Shown here piece after piece: positions 35,619 to 45,079 of a DNA stretch of 64,000 bases (position 1 is the first letter of the stretch; each line of letters opens with the position of its first letter). Made by a program: the position numbers and the translations under genes. The notes beneath the pieces were generated by a model. That model did not search any database. It saw only the letters and a program-made list of their open reading frames with translations, and was not told the origin of the DNA. Origin of the DNA: Duganella guangzhouensis (GTDB taxonomy: Bacteria; Pseudomonadota; Gammaproteobacteria; Burkholderiales; Burkholderiaceae_D); the NCBI RefSeq assembly GCF_009674535.1, contig NZ_WKJK01000016.1:1-64000 (forward strand), read 5' to 3'.

Positions 35619-35652
35619 CCCCCGCAGCGCAGGCTGATGGGGGATTTTTTTT
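35619..35652 (+). terminator. Intrinsic terminator after udh
   Basis: CCCCC at 35619-35623 pairs with GGGGG at 35639-35643 and is followed by A and a run of eight T. It lies about 40 bases after the udh stop, oriented with that gene, and separates it from uppP. Confidence 0.65.
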
Positions 35653-35775
35653 GTCCGATGCCATTACGCTTGAGTCAGATTGGCAAAAGACGGCGTCGAA
35701 CATGGTAAGCTTCGACCCCGGCGCCCTCCTCGCCGCTCCTATTTCTCCAAACTTCCACGTGTAAATACTAAATTC

Positions 35776-36612
35776 ATGGATATCGTTCTCGCGCTGAAAG
35801 CCCTCATCATGGGCCTGGTTGAAGGTTTCACGGAATTCCTGCCGATTTCCTCCACCGGCCACCTGATCCTGGCTGAACATCTACTGGGCTTCCAGGGCAT
35901 GGAAGAGAAAATGAAAGTGTTCGAGATCGTCATCCAGGCCGGCGCCATGCTGGCCGTGATCTGGGAATTCCGCGCCCGCATCCTGGAAGTGCTGACCGGC
36001 TTGGGCGATCCGAAACAGCAACGCTTCGCCATCAACGTGCTGATCGCCTTCCTGCCGGCCGCCGTGCTGGGCGTGCTGTTCAACAAAGCCATCAAGCAAG
36101 TGCTGTTCGCGCCGGTGCCGGTGGCGCTGGCCTTCATCATAGGCGGCTTCGTCATCCTGTGGGTGGAAAAGCGCGCCAAGGACAATCCGGCCGCCGCCCG
36201 CATCAACTCGGTCGACGAGCTGACCCCGGTCGATGCGCTGAAAATCGGCGTCGCCCAGGCCTTCGCGCTGATTCCAGGCACCAGCCGTTCCGGCGCCACC
36301 ATCATGGGCAGCATGATCTTCGGCCTGTCGCGCAAGGTCGCCACCGAGTTCTCGTTCTTCCTGGCGATTCCCACCCTGGTCGGCGCCACCGTCTACTCGC
36401 TGTACAAGGAACGCGCGCTGCTGTCGGCCGCCGACCTGCCGCTGTTCACCATCGGCACCGTGTCGGCCTTCATCTCGGCCTTCCTGTGCGTACGCTGGCT
36501 GCTGCGCTATATCAGCTCGCATACTTTCACCGTGTTTGCCTGGTATCGCATCGCTTTTGGCCTGCTGGTGCTGGCGACCGCGTATACTGGCACCATCGTC
36601 TGGGCCGACTAA
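35776..36612 (+). CDS. uppP: Undecaprenyl-diphosphatase UppP
   Basis: This is a 278-aa inner-membrane protein with about eight hydrophobic segments. I chose the ATG at 35776 because it directly opens the family N-terminus. Both catalytic motifs are present: EGFTEFLPISSTGHLIL and PGTSRSGATI. It removes a phosphate from undecaprenyl diphosphate so that the lipid carrier for cell-wall precursors can be reused. Overproduction gives bacitracin resistance in the family (BacA). It precedes recQ with a 27-base gap. Confidence 0.95.
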   Translation: MDIVLALKALIMGLVEGFTEFLPISSTGHLILAEHLLGFQGMEEKMKVFEIVIQAGAMLAVIWEFRARILEVLTGLGDPKQQRFAINVLIAFLPAAVLGVLFNKAIKQVLFAPVPVALAFIIGGFVILWVEKRAKDNPAAARINSVDELTPVDALKIGVAQAFALIPGTSRSGATIMGSMIFGLSRKVATEFSFFLAIPTLVGATVYSLYKERALLSAADLPLFTIGTVSAFISAFLCVRWLLRYISSHTFTVFAWYRIAFGLLVLATAYTGTIVWAD

Positions 36613-36639
36613 TCTTTTTTGTAAAGCAGTAGCAGTATC

Positions 36640-38463
36640 ATGATTCATCAGGACAATAACGAACGCGCACTCCATTTGCTGCAAACCGTGTTTGGCTATC
36701 CAGCCTTCCGCGGCCAGCAGGCGGACATCGTCGGCCACGTGGCCGGCGGTGGCGACGCACTGGTCCTGATGCCCACCGGCGGCGGCAAGTCGCTGTGCTA
36801 TCAGATCCCGGCGCTGCTGCGCGACGGCGTTGGCGTGGTGGTGTCGCCGCTGATCGCGCTGATGCAGGACCAGGTGGACGCGCTGGAAGAAGTCGGCGTG
36901 CGCGCCGCCTTCCTCAACTCCACCCAGACCTACGAAGAAGCCAGCCGCATCGAGCGGCTAGTGCGCAGCGGCGAGATCGACCTGGTCTACGTGGCGCCCG
37001 AGCGCCTGATGACCGAGCGCTGCCTCAACCTGTTCCAGAGCTCGAAGATATCGCTGTTCGCCATCGACGAAGCGCACTGCGTGTCGCAATGGGGTCATGA
37101 CTTCCGGCCCGAGTACATCAAGCTGTCGATCCTGCACGAGCAGTTCCCGGACGTGCCGCGCATCGCGCTGACCGCCACCGCCGATCCGCAGACCCGCGCC
37201 GAAATCGTCCATCGCCTGCAGTTGGACGACGCGGCGCAATTCGTTTCCTCCTTCGACCGTCCCAACATCCGCTACGCGATCGTTGAAAAGGGCAATGGCC
37301 GCAAGCAGCTGCTGGACTTCATCACCGCCGAACATGGCGGTGATTGCGGCATCGTCTACTGCCTGTCGCGCAAGAAGGTCGAGGAGACCGCCGAATTCCT
37401 CAACGAGAACGGGGTGCGCGCGCTGGCTTACCACGCCGGCATGGACCACGCCAAGCGCGCCGCCAACCAGGCCAAGTTCCTGCGCGAAGAGAACATCGTC
37501 ATGTGCGCCACCATTGCTTTCGGCATGGGCATCGACAAACCGGACGTGCGCTTCGTCTGCCACCTCGATCTGCCGAAAAGTATCGAAGGCTATTACCAGG
37601 AGACCGGCCGCGCCGGCCGTGACGGCATGCCGGCCAACGCCTGGATGGCCTACGGCCTGCAGGACGTGGTGCTGCAGCGACGGATGATCGACGAATCCGA
37701 AGCCGACGAAACCTTCAAGCGCGTGCTGGGCAACAAGCTGGACGCCATGCTGGGCCTGTGCGAGACGCTGAGCTGCCGGCGCGTGCGCCTGCTCGACTAC
37801 TTCGGCGAACAGGCCGGCCCTTGCGGCAATTGCGATACCTGCCTGATTCCGCCGGTGTCGTTCGACGGCACGGTGCCGGTGCAAAAGCTGCTGTCGACGG
37901 TGTACCGGGTCGACCAGCGCTTCGCCGCCGGCCACGTGATCGACGTGCTGCGCGGGCAGGAGACGGAGCGCATCAAGACCTGGCATCACGACTCGCTGTC
38001 GGTGTTCGGCATCGGCGCCGACCGCAGCGAACAGGAATGGCGCGCCATCCTGCGCCAGGTGATCGCGCTTGGGCTGCTGACGGTCGACCATGAACAATAC
38101 AGCTCGCTGAAACTGACCGACGCCGCGCGTCCGGTGCTGAAGGGCGGGCAGAAGGTGCAGCTGCGGCAGTACCAGAAACCGGTCAAGGCGGCCAAGCCGA
38201 GCCGCGCCGCCAAGGGCTATGTGGAAACCGACCTGTCGACCGACGAACAAAAGATTTTCGATCGCCTGCGCTCGTGGCGCATGGGCACCGCGCGCGAACA
38301 CAACGTCGCCGCCTACATCATCTTCAACGACGCCACGCTGCGCGAAATCGCCAAGGCCCGCCCGACCGCGCTGGACGACCTGCGTGGCATCTCCGGCGTC
38401 GGCGAGAAAAAGCTCGCCTCCTACGGCGAAGAGATCGTCGATCTGATCAACGAGATGGAATAA
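36640..38463 (+). CDS. recQ: ATP-dependent DNA helicase RecQ
   Basis: This is a 607-aa protein of usual RecQ length. Walker A is MPTGGGKSLCYQIPALL, the DEAH box is FAIDEAHCVSQWGHDFRPEY, and motif VI is QETGRAGRDGMP. The zinc-binding RecQ-Ct domain has CRRVRLLDYFGEQAGPCGNCDTC, followed by a winged helix. The C-terminal HRDC domain (~525-605) contains LREIAKARPTALDDLRGISGVGEKK. It unwinds DNA in recombination and fork repair. The stop directly abuts the convergent STY0301-like gene. Confidence 0.96.
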   Translation: MIHQDNNERALHLLQTVFGYPAFRGQQADIVGHVAGGGDALVLMPTGGGKSLCYQIPALLRDGVGVVVSPLIALMQDQVDALEEVGVRAAFLNSTQTYEEASRIERLVRSGEIDLVYVAPERLMTERCLNLFQSSKISLFAIDEAHCVSQWGHDFRPEYIKLSILHEQFPDVPRIALTATADPQTRAEIVHRLQLDDAAQFVSSFDRPNIRYAIVEKGNGRKQLLDFITAEHGGDCGIVYCLSRKKVEETAEFLNENGVRALAYHAGMDHAKRAANQAKFLREENIVMCATIAFGMGIDKPDVRFVCHLDLPKSIEGYYQETGRAGRDGMPANAWMAYGLQDVVLQRRMIDESEADETFKRVLGNKLDAMLGLCETLSCRRVRLLDYFGEQAGPCGNCDTCLIPPVSFDGTVPVQKLLSTVYRVDQRFAAGHVIDVLRGQETERIKTWHHDSLSVFGIGADRSEQEWRAILRQVIALGLLTVDHEQYSSLKLTDAARPVLKGGQKVQLRQYQKPVKAAKPSRAAKGYVETDLSTDEQKIFDRLRSWRMGTAREHNVAAYIIFNDATLREIAKARPTALDDLRGISGVGEKKLASYGEEIVDLINEME

Positions 38464-38916
38464 TCAGCGACAGGCGATATCAATCACTTGTGCGCCGGCC
38501 TTGGGACTGGGACTATAAGTGACCGAACAGCTGCGGTAGCCGCTTGGCAGCTTGCGAGCCAAAACGACCTCGCCAGCTGCACCGCCGTAAGAGCAAGCCA
38601 GCCAGAGACCATCGACAAACCCGTCTCCATCAAATCGCCAGATCGCGACAGAGCGCTGTCTTTTCTCGGTAACAGAGTCCGGTTTAAGATCAGCATGCTT
38701 TTCAGGTGGGCCATTATTAAAGCCTGCGGCGCTCAGTCGAAAATCACTTGGCACACTTGGCGCCCACTTCTCTAACACCGGATCAACCTTGATTGCCACT
38801 GCCGGAATGACGTCTGGGCAGGTTAACGGAGATACCTCAGCGGCGAGTACATGCGCAGGCACCAAGAGCACCGCTACCAAGGTCGTTCGTACGCCTTTGC
38901 TCAGGTTAGCTTTCAT
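38464..38916 (-). CDS. STY0301-family exported protein, probable immunity protein
   Basis: The 150-aa protein has a signal peptide (TTLVAVLLVPAHVLAAE) and four Cys in the mature part, suggesting two disulphides in the periplasm. The C-terminal block CSYGGAAGEVVLARKLPSGYRSCSV resembles the STY0301 family. Its gene lies two bases after the BPSL0067-like gene on the same strand. In the Tae2/Tai2 group, a periplasmic immunity protein next to an amidase is the known arrangement. I infer the immunity role from that pairing; family recall is from memory of names, so treat the label as probable. Confidence 0.65.
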   Translation of the reverse strand: MKANLSKGVRTTLVAVLLVPAHVLAAEVSPLTCPDVIPAVAIKVDPVLEKWAPSVPSDFRLSAAGFNNGPPEKHADLKPDSVTEKRQRSVAIWRFDGDGFVDGLWLACSYGGAAGEVVLARKLPSGYRSCSVTYSPSPKAGAQVIDIACR

Positions 38917-38918
38917 GA

Positions 38919-39308
38919 TCAGTGCTCGATCACAAAGAAGGCATCGGCGTTATTACTCGGATTCTTAAAACTACCATCTTTATTCGTACCCTGTGACTCC
39001 AGAAACCTCGCGGAGATTCGAGGCTTCTTTTTATCGCTCCACTGGTCCATAACGTAGATGCCATTGATCGCTTGACGCAGGAAGAACGCCGCATGATTCC
39101 CATGCTTCTCATTAGGATAGCGACCATTTTTGAAGGTCGCTATCGCCGTCCCTTTACGAATCATCTGATTGCCAAACACTGCTTCACCTTGGCGCCAGCC
39201 ACTAGCCGGACCGGCATCGGTGTAGTGCTGAATCAGCACTACACATTGATGCGTCCCAACCTTCGAACTGCCTTCAAGGTTATCAACCTTGGAATACACG
39301 TATGGCAT
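38919..39308 (-). CDS. BPSL0067-family amidase-like effector (Tae2-like)
   Basis: This is a 129-aa protein with no signal peptide. It shows an NlpC/P60-like catalytic pattern: Cys22 in GTHQCVVLIQHYT, His72 in KHGNHAAFFL and Asp88 in GIYVMDQW. It resembles the BPSL0067 family, which belongs with the type VI secreted amidase group Tae2 that cuts peptidoglycan peptides. Secretion without a signal peptide and the adjacent exported immunity-like gene fit that model. No T6SS structural gene or VgrG is present here, so the pair is an orphan. Its GC content is visibly lower than that of its neighbours, which suggests acquisition. Confidence 0.68.
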   Translation of the reverse strand: MPYVYSKVDNLEGSSKVGTHQCVVLIQHYTDAGPASGWRQGEAVFGNQMIRKGTAIATFKNGRYPNEKHGNHAAFFLRQAINGIYVMDQWSDKKKPRISARFLESQGTNKDGSFKNPSNNADAFFVIEH

Positions 39309-39390
39309 GAGGATCTCCTTTGATAGCGCGAACGCCCACTATCGCCCATTGGGCATAAAGAGAATTTGATTGGCCTCAGACGTCGAGGAA

Positions 39391-40314
39391 CTAGGCAAGC
39401 ACGATGCTGCGATAGCGGCTGGGGGAAGCGCCGATGGCGTCGCGGAAGCGGTGGCTGAAGTGGCTCAGGTCCGCGTAGCCGCAGGCATCGGCGATCTGCT
39501 GCAAGGGCTGATCGCTGATCTTGAGCAGCAGGCGCGCACGGTCGACCCGGCGCGCCGCGATCCAGGCCGACGGTGTCATGCCAAACGACAGCTTGAACAT
39601 CCGCACCAGGTGATACTCCGACATGCACGCCAGCTCCGCCAGCATGCCCAGCGTGATGTTCCGTCCCAGATGCGCCTCGATGTAATCGGCCAGCCGCCGT
39701 CGCACCACCGGCGCCAGTCCACCGCGCACGCGCTGCTGATGTTGCGGCACCGATTGCGCCAGCAGCAGCTGGCTCAAGGTCTCATGCGCCACCTCGTTGG
39801 CGCGCAGTTGCGCGTCCGGCCCCTCCCACGACATCGACGCCAGCGCGCCGCACATGCGGGCGATGCCTTCATGTTCGAAGTAAGTGCGGTCGCTCAGCGT
39901 CAGCTCGCGGGGCTCACGGTCCAGCTCCACCACCGCGCGCCGCGTGAAGTGCTCGGGCAGGAAGTACAGATGCATGAAGTGCATATGCCCGCGCACCGTC
40001 CAACTGGACTCGTGCCAGTCCGGCAGCGTGCACAGACGTTTCGGCCCGCCGTAAAGGCCGGGCAGCTCCCAGCGCTCGGTGCGATGACCGCCATTCATAT
40101 AGCAGGACAATGTGTGGTGGCCCGGCTTGTCGTAACTGGTCTCGGCCCGTTCCGTGTCGCGCCGCCAGATCGCCACCGCCAGCTCATCGCCCAGCCAGGC
40201 GAAGCGCTCCAGCGTGGCGTCGGTTTCCGACATGGTCTTGAACACGGAGCCCGACAGCGCGCCTTCCGGCTTGGGAGATTCAAGAACGCTGGCAATGGCG
40301 GGACGGATAGACAT
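39391..40314 (-). CDS. AraC-family transcriptional regulator
   Basis: This is a 307-aa regulator. The C-terminal ~100 residues hold two helix-turn-helix units: ITLGMLAELACMSEYHLVRMFKLSFGMTPSAWI and PLQQIADACGYADLSHFSHRFRDAIGASPSRYR. The N-terminal part (~20-190) is a cupin-like sensor with WHESSWTVRGHMHFMHLYF. It is divergent from the EamA-type transporter 103 bases away, its most likely target. The inducer is unknown. Confidence 0.88.
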   Translation of the reverse strand: MSIRPAIASVLESPKPEGALSGSVFKTMSETDATLERFAWLGDELAVAIWRRDTERAETSYDKPGHHTLSCYMNGGHRTERWELPGLYGGPKRLCTLPDWHESSWTVRGHMHFMHLYFLPEHFTRRAVVELDREPRELTLSDRTYFEHEGIARMCGALASMSWEGPDAQLRANEVAHETLSQLLLAQSVPQHQQRVRGGLAPVVRRRLADYIEAHLGRNITLGMLAELACMSEYHLVRMFKLSFGMTPSAWIAARRVDRARLLLKISDQPLQQIADACGYADLSHFSHRFRDAIGASPSRYRSIVLA

Positions 40315-40417
40315 GATGGGGAAAGTCTAGCACGCGGCCGCCAGCGCTGCCGGCCGCCGCGCCGAAATGCGCAATTTCAGACAAGCCGCCACGCCGCCGG
40401 CCCGGCATGCTGGCGGC

Positions 40418-41317
40418 ATGAATACTCTACTCTATGCCCTCACCGTTCTGATCTGGGGCACCACCTGGATCGCCATCTCCTTCCAGCTCGGCGTGGTGCC
40501 GGCGCCGGTATCGATCGCCTTCCGCTTCTGGATTGCAGCCGCCGTGCTGATGACCGGCCTGCTGCTCGCGCGCCGGCAATGGCTGCCGCCGCGCGCCGCT
40601 TGGCGCTACCTGTTCGCCCAGGGCATCGCGCTGTTTTGCCTGAACTTCCTGTGCTTCTACTACGCCAGCCAATGGATCACCAGCGGGCTGGAAGCCGTGG
40701 TGTTCTCCACCGCGCCGCTGTGGAACGCCCTCAACGGCCGGCTGTTCCTTGGCCGCCCGATCAAACCGCAGGTGATGCTGGGCGCTTTGCTTGGCCTGGG
40801 CGGCATCCTGCTGCTGTTCGCGCCACAGATGGCCGGCCACTGGCACGACTCGGATACGCTGCTGGGCCTTGCGCTCAGCGTCGGCGGCACGCTGTGCTTC
40901 TCGTGCGGGAATCTGCTGTCCAGCCGCATGCAATCGCTCGGCCTGACGCCATGGCTGACCAACACCTGGGCCATGCTGATCGGTTCCACCACGCTGGGCG
41001 TGGCGGCGCTGGCACTGGGCATGCCGTTTGCGCTCGATCCATCGCCGCGCTACCTGGGCGCGCTGCTGTACCTGGCGATACCCGGCTCGGTGATCGCGTT
41101 TACCGCCTATCTGGTACTGGTCGGCCGCATCGGACCTGACCGCGCGGCGTATTCCACCGTGCTGTTCCCCATCGTTGCACTGAGCGTGTCCACTGTCTAC
41201 GAAGGCTATCAGTGGACACCGCTCGCGCTGGGCGGCCTGGCGCTGGTCCTGGCCGGGAACCTGCTGGCCTTCCTGCCGGCCTTCGCAGGCAAGCCGATGC
41301 CTGCGCCGGCCAAATAA
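40418..41317 (+). CDS. EamA/DMT-family transporter
   Basis: This is a 299-aa inner-membrane protein with ten predicted membrane segments in two EamA repeats. The first opens with LLYALTVLIWGTTWIAISFQLG, a typical DMT motif, and the second begins near DTLLGLALSVGGTLCFSCGNLLSS. I chose the ATG at 40418 since upstream residues are not hydrophobic. It probably exports metabolites or amino acids. Control by the divergent AraC regulator is likely. Confidence 0.87.
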   Translation: MNTLLYALTVLIWGTTWIAISFQLGVVPAPVSIAFRFWIAAAVLMTGLLLARRQWLPPRAAWRYLFAQGIALFCLNFLCFYYASQWITSGLEAVVFSTAPLWNALNGRLFLGRPIKPQVMLGALLGLGGILLLFAPQMAGHWHDSDTLLGLALSVGGTLCFSCGNLLSSRMQSLGLTPWLTNTWAMLIGSTTLGVAALALGMPFALDPSPRYLGALLYLAIPGSVIAFTAYLVLVGRIGPDRAAYSTVLFPIVALSVSTVYEGYQWTPLALGGLALVLAGNLLAFLPAFAGKPMPAPAK

Positions 41318-41318
41318 C

Positions 41319-43202
41319 TCAGCTTCCGGATGGGACGGCGTAGCCCTTGGCGGCACAGCCTCCCACCGGATTCGGTACCCACACGCCGTCCGCCGACATG
41401 ATCAACTGAGGATCGCCGTAAGTCGATGCCGAGGTATTGGTGGCGAAGGTCGAGTTAAAGGTGGATACGTTCTTGGTCAATATCGTATATTGCGCATCGT
41501 CGTAGGCGGTGTAATTCAGCAGCAGCCCTTGCGTGGCCACGCTGCTTTGCTGAGGATAGTAGCAGTTGCCGCTGAAGTTGATGGCCTGGTAGCTATTCCA
41601 GGGGACATCCAGACGCACCACCGCGTCAACCGCGTTGTAGAAGATATTGTCGGTGATGGCGATATTCGACGTGACCGCGGTATTTTTATACATCAGTACA
41701 TCGTAGCCGTTCGCGCCGCGTTGCGGATGACTCCAGCCATGGCCCGATCCAACGCAGGTATTGCGGGTAAAGGTAACGTTACTCATGGACGAAGCCTCGG
41801 TGCGCGTCCACAATTCAAAACACTGCTCGGAATTGATGACATAGTTATTGCGGAACACGATGCCGTCAACGGTATTCACCGCGTCGCCCTGCGCCGTCAA
41901 ACCAACGTCATACACCTGCGAGATACGGGTGTTGCGCACTTCCGCGTTCTGCGTCGACAACCAGAACTGCAGGCCATTCCCATAACGCAGCGTCGACGTC
42001 AGCAAGCTGCCGCCGATGAAAGAGATATCGAGTCCATCCACCAGCACGCGCTGGGTGTTGTTCGCGAATCCGATGCCGTGCGCGCCGCCGTAGCGTAAAT
42101 CCAGATCCCGCACCTCCACATCGCTGGCACCACCAACGATGCTCTTGTTAAGCGCGGCCTCCAGCTGCGGGTTGGCATCCGCCGGGTTCAGTACGGAGTA
42201 CAGGCGCACCTTGCCGCGCGCTGCGTCGTACCAGAAATCGCCAGCCTGTGCCAGGTCCGTGACATTGAGTTTTTTAAACCCGACCTGGGCCTGAGTCTCA
42301 TCGAAAATCAGATTGCCGACATCGCTGGTGAGCAGTTTGCTGCCGTCACACACGCGCAGCCGGAAGGTATCCACGCGCAGAGTGATGCCCGTCGGCAGTT
42401 TGCCCAGGTAGATATTGACCCGCGCGTCGGAAGCGCTGACGGTAGGCTTGAAATAGGCCTCGTAAGTGGCCCAGTTGACGCCGATGGTCGGCGCGACACC
42501 AATCACGGCATCACCGTAGGAATCGAAATTGCCGCCGTTTTTCATCAGCTTGATGGCGGGCCAGGCCAGCGTTACCGGCGTGTCGGCCTGCGCATTGAAG
42601 GTGAGCTTATAGCACTGCCCTGCGACGATAGGCGCTGCTGGCTTGAATATCATGACATCGCTGTACTGGGTGCTCACATCAGCACTGCGTTCGAATTTCA
42701 CACTCTGCGTGGCTTCGGAAGAGTGATTTGCAGTATCGGTAGAAATCTTCGCGTACGCCACTTTGGTGACGCTGTCGATGCTAGCCGTCGAATATGCACT
42801 GCCGTTGAACACCTCGGAGCCCGACGTGCCGACCTGCGACTCCCATATATGGCTGCCGCTGGCGGTCTCCAGCCAATCGGCGGTGTCTTTCAACGCCACG
42901 GAACCTAACAGGCGTGGCTTGTTGCCAGTGCCGTAAGCACCATACACGATCTTGCCACCCGCTTCCGAGCCAGGCTTTAACTGCAGATTTCCACGCCAAA
43001 CACCGCCACGGTTGAACAGCACCGAATCACCAGGTAGCAACGTGGCGCTATTCACTTTGTCGATGGTTTTCCAGGCCGTGGAAGTCGATGCGCCATTATT
43101 GCTATCGTTCCCCGCTACACTGTCAACGTAATAGACTGTAGCCTGAGCAGACGCCGTGACGAAGCTGAGTAATACAAGTACCGCTTTTAGTGGGCTGTGC
43201 AT
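41319..43202 (-). CDS. Secreted right-handed beta-helix protein
   Basis: The 627-aa protein starts at 43202 with signal SPLKAVLVLLSFVTASAQA. The mature protein opens YYVDSVAGNDSNNGASTSTAWKTIDKV, the usual start of parallel beta-helix proteins of pectate-lyase type. Residues ~170-330 form a carbohydrate-binding-like beta-sandwich insertion (NHSSEATQSVKFERSADV, then CYKLTFNAQ). The rest (~370-600) shows helix rungs such as VEVRDLDLRYGGAHGIGF and VDGIVFRNNYVINSEQCF. It probably binds or cleaves a polysaccharide; no lyase catalytic site can be assigned. Confidence 0.78.
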   Translation of the reverse strand: MHSPLKAVLVLLSFVTASAQATVYYVDSVAGNDSNNGASTSTAWKTIDKVNSATLLPGDSVLFNRGGVWRGNLQLKPGSEAGGKIVYGAYGTGNKPRLLGSVALKDTADWLETASGSHIWESQVGTSGSEVFNGSAYSTASIDSVTKVAYAKISTDTANHSSEATQSVKFERSADVSTQYSDVMIFKPAAPIVAGQCYKLTFNAQADTPVTLAWPAIKLMKNGGNFDSYGDAVIGVAPTIGVNWATYEAYFKPTVSASDARVNIYLGKLPTGITLRVDTFRLRVCDGSKLLTSDVGNLIFDETQAQVGFKKLNVTDLAQAGDFWYDAARGKVRLYSVLNPADANPQLEAALNKSIVGGASDVEVRDLDLRYGGAHGIGFANNTQRVLVDGLDISFIGGSLLTSTLRYGNGLQFWLSTQNAEVRNTRISQVYDVGLTAQGDAVNTVDGIVFRNNYVINSEQCFELWTRTEASSMSNVTFTRNTCVGSGHGWSHPQRGANGYDVLMYKNTAVTSNIAITDNIFYNAVDAVVRLDVPWNSYQAINFSGNCYYPQQSSVATQGLLLNYTAYDDAQYTILTKNVSTFNSTFATNTSASTYGDPQLIMSADGVWVPNPVGGCAAKGYAVPSGS

Positions 43203-43263
43203 GAATCGCCTTATGATGTTAAAAAAGAATGCAGAAATACTATCATCAACTTTCGGGAAACAG

Positions 43264-45048
43264 ATGATCAAGAAACTCTTTTTACTTATTCTTGCAAGTG
43301 GCCTTGGTACCGAAGCGATCGCCGCACCCAAGCCGGCCGAGACCATCTACCGCAACGGCTACATCTACACCGTGGATGCGCAGGACAGCGTGCAACAGGC
43401 GCTGGCCGTGCGCGGCGGCCGCATCGTCTACGTCGGTGACAACGCCGGCGCGCAAAAGCTGGCCGGCAAAAAGACCGAAGTGATCGACCTGCAGGGCCGC
43501 ATGCTGATGCCCGGCCTGATCGACGGTCATATGCATCCGCAATCGGGCGGCAGCCGCCTGCTCAACTGCAGCCTGAATTACGAATCGCTGACGGTGGCGC
43601 AATTCCAGCAGCGCATTCAGGCCTGCCTGGACCGCGACAAAAAATCGGGACCGGAGCGCTGGATGATCGTGGTGAACTGGTTCCAGCAAGGGATGCTGCC
43701 GGACGGCGTGGAAACCACCGCCGCCACGCTGGACGCGTTGAAGACCGACCGCCCCATCATCGTGCGCTCCTCGTTCGGCCACTCCGCGCTGCTGAATTCC
43801 AAAGGCATCAAAACCGCGAAGATAGAACGCGATACGCCCGATCCGTCCGGCGGCAAAATCACCCGCGACGACAAGGGCAACGCCACCGGCCTGCTGGAAG
43901 ACGCGGCACAGGACATGGCCATGAATTTACTGCCGCCGCTGACCGACGCCGAGAACCTGTCCGCCACCAAGGCCGCGCTGGCGGCGATGCGCCAGCAAGG
44001 CATCACCAGCTTCCTGGACGCCTACACCGATCCGGAAACCATGACCGCCTACACCACGCTGCAAAAGCAGGGCAAGCTGACCGCGCGCGCCCACTTCGCG
44101 GTGCTGATCGATCTGGATAAAGGTGCGACGCCGCAAAGCGCGGTGGCCGAACTGCTCAAGCAGCAGAAGCAATTCGACCAGGGAGCGACTAAAGTGGCGC
44201 CATCGATGCAAGTGCGCCACGCCAAGCTGTTCATGGACGGCGTAATCTCCGCACCAGCCTTCACCGGCGCCATGATCGAACCTTACCTGGTCAACAAAGG
44301 CACGGCCGACAAGCCGGACTGGCAGCCCGGCCCGAGCAACGGCCCGGCCAGTTACTTCTCAGCCGAAGCCTTGCGCACCACGCTGAAAGAACTGGCGCAC
44401 GCCCACATCGACCCGCACATCCACGTCGACGGCGACCGCGCCGTGCGCGAATCGCTGGACGCGATCGCAGACCTGCGCGCCACGCCGGAAGGCAAACGGG
44501 TACGCCCAGCGCTGGCGCACGATGAAATCGTCGACCCGGCCGACTATCCGCGCTTCGCCCAACTGGATGTGACGCCGGTGCTGTCCTTCCAGTGGGGCAA
44601 ACCGGCGCCGGACACGCTCGGCGCGCTGAAAGACTACATGGGACCCAGGCGCTACGCGCTGGTCGAACCGCAAGCGCTGCTGCTGAATGCCGGCGCGCGC
44701 ATCGCCTATGGCAGCGACTGGCCGGTCGACCCGCTGGATGAATGGTTCGCGCTGAAAGTCGGCGTCACCCGCACCGCCGCGCCGGACGCTGGCAAGGACT
44801 ACGCCGGCCGCCTCACCGAGCAGCCGGGCATGCCACGCGCCGCCGTACTGCGCGCCATCACCCTGAACGCCGCCTACACATTGCGCTCGGAGACCCAGGT
44901 CGGCTCACTGGAAGTGGGCAAGCTGGCCGACTTCATTATCCTGGACCGCAACTTCTTCACCATACCGGCCGAAGACATCGCCAACATCAAAGTACTGCAA
45001 ACCGTAGTGGGGGGCAAAATCGTCTATGAGTCCAAAGGCATGCGGTAA
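43264..45048 (+). CDS. Exported amidohydrolase (YtcJ-like)
   Basis: This is a 594-aa protein. I chose the ATG at 43264 because it opens a signal peptide (KKLFLLILASGLGTEAIAA). Metal-binding motifs of the amidohydrolase fold are visible: LMPGLIDGHMHPQ (HxH), a carboxylysine-type region, HIHVDGDRAVRESLDAI and IAYGSDWPVDPLDEW. It closes with the small beta-domain (VGSLEVGKLADFIILDRNFF). Substrates of this branch are diverse and mostly unknown. It is divergent from the beta-helix gene by 61 bases. Confidence 0.85.
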   Translation: MIKKLFLLILASGLGTEAIAAPKPAETIYRNGYIYTVDAQDSVQQALAVRGGRIVYVGDNAGAQKLAGKKTEVIDLQGRMLMPGLIDGHMHPQSGGSRLLNCSLNYESLTVAQFQQRIQACLDRDKKSGPERWMIVVNWFQQGMLPDGVETTAATLDALKTDRPIIVRSSFGHSALLNSKGIKTAKIERDTPDPSGGKITRDDKGNATGLLEDAAQDMAMNLLPPLTDAENLSATKAALAAMRQQGITSFLDAYTDPETMTAYTTLQKQGKLTARAHFAVLIDLDKGATPQSAVAELLKQQKQFDQGATKVAPSMQVRHAKLFMDGVISAPAFTGAMIEPYLVNKGTADKPDWQPGPSNGPASYFSAEALRTTLKELAHAHIDPHIHVDGDRAVRESLDAIADLRATPEGKRVRPALAHDEIVDPADYPRFAQLDVTPVLSFQWGKPAPDTLGALKDYMGPRRYALVEPQALLLNAGARIAYGSDWPVDPLDEWFALKVGVTRTAAPDAGKDYAGRLTEQPGMPRAAVLRAITLNAAYTLRSETQVGSLEVGKLADFIILDRNFFTIPAEDIANIKVLQTVVGGKIVYESKGMR

Positions 45049-45079
45049 GATAACGGCCTTTGTCTAAAAACAGCACGCC

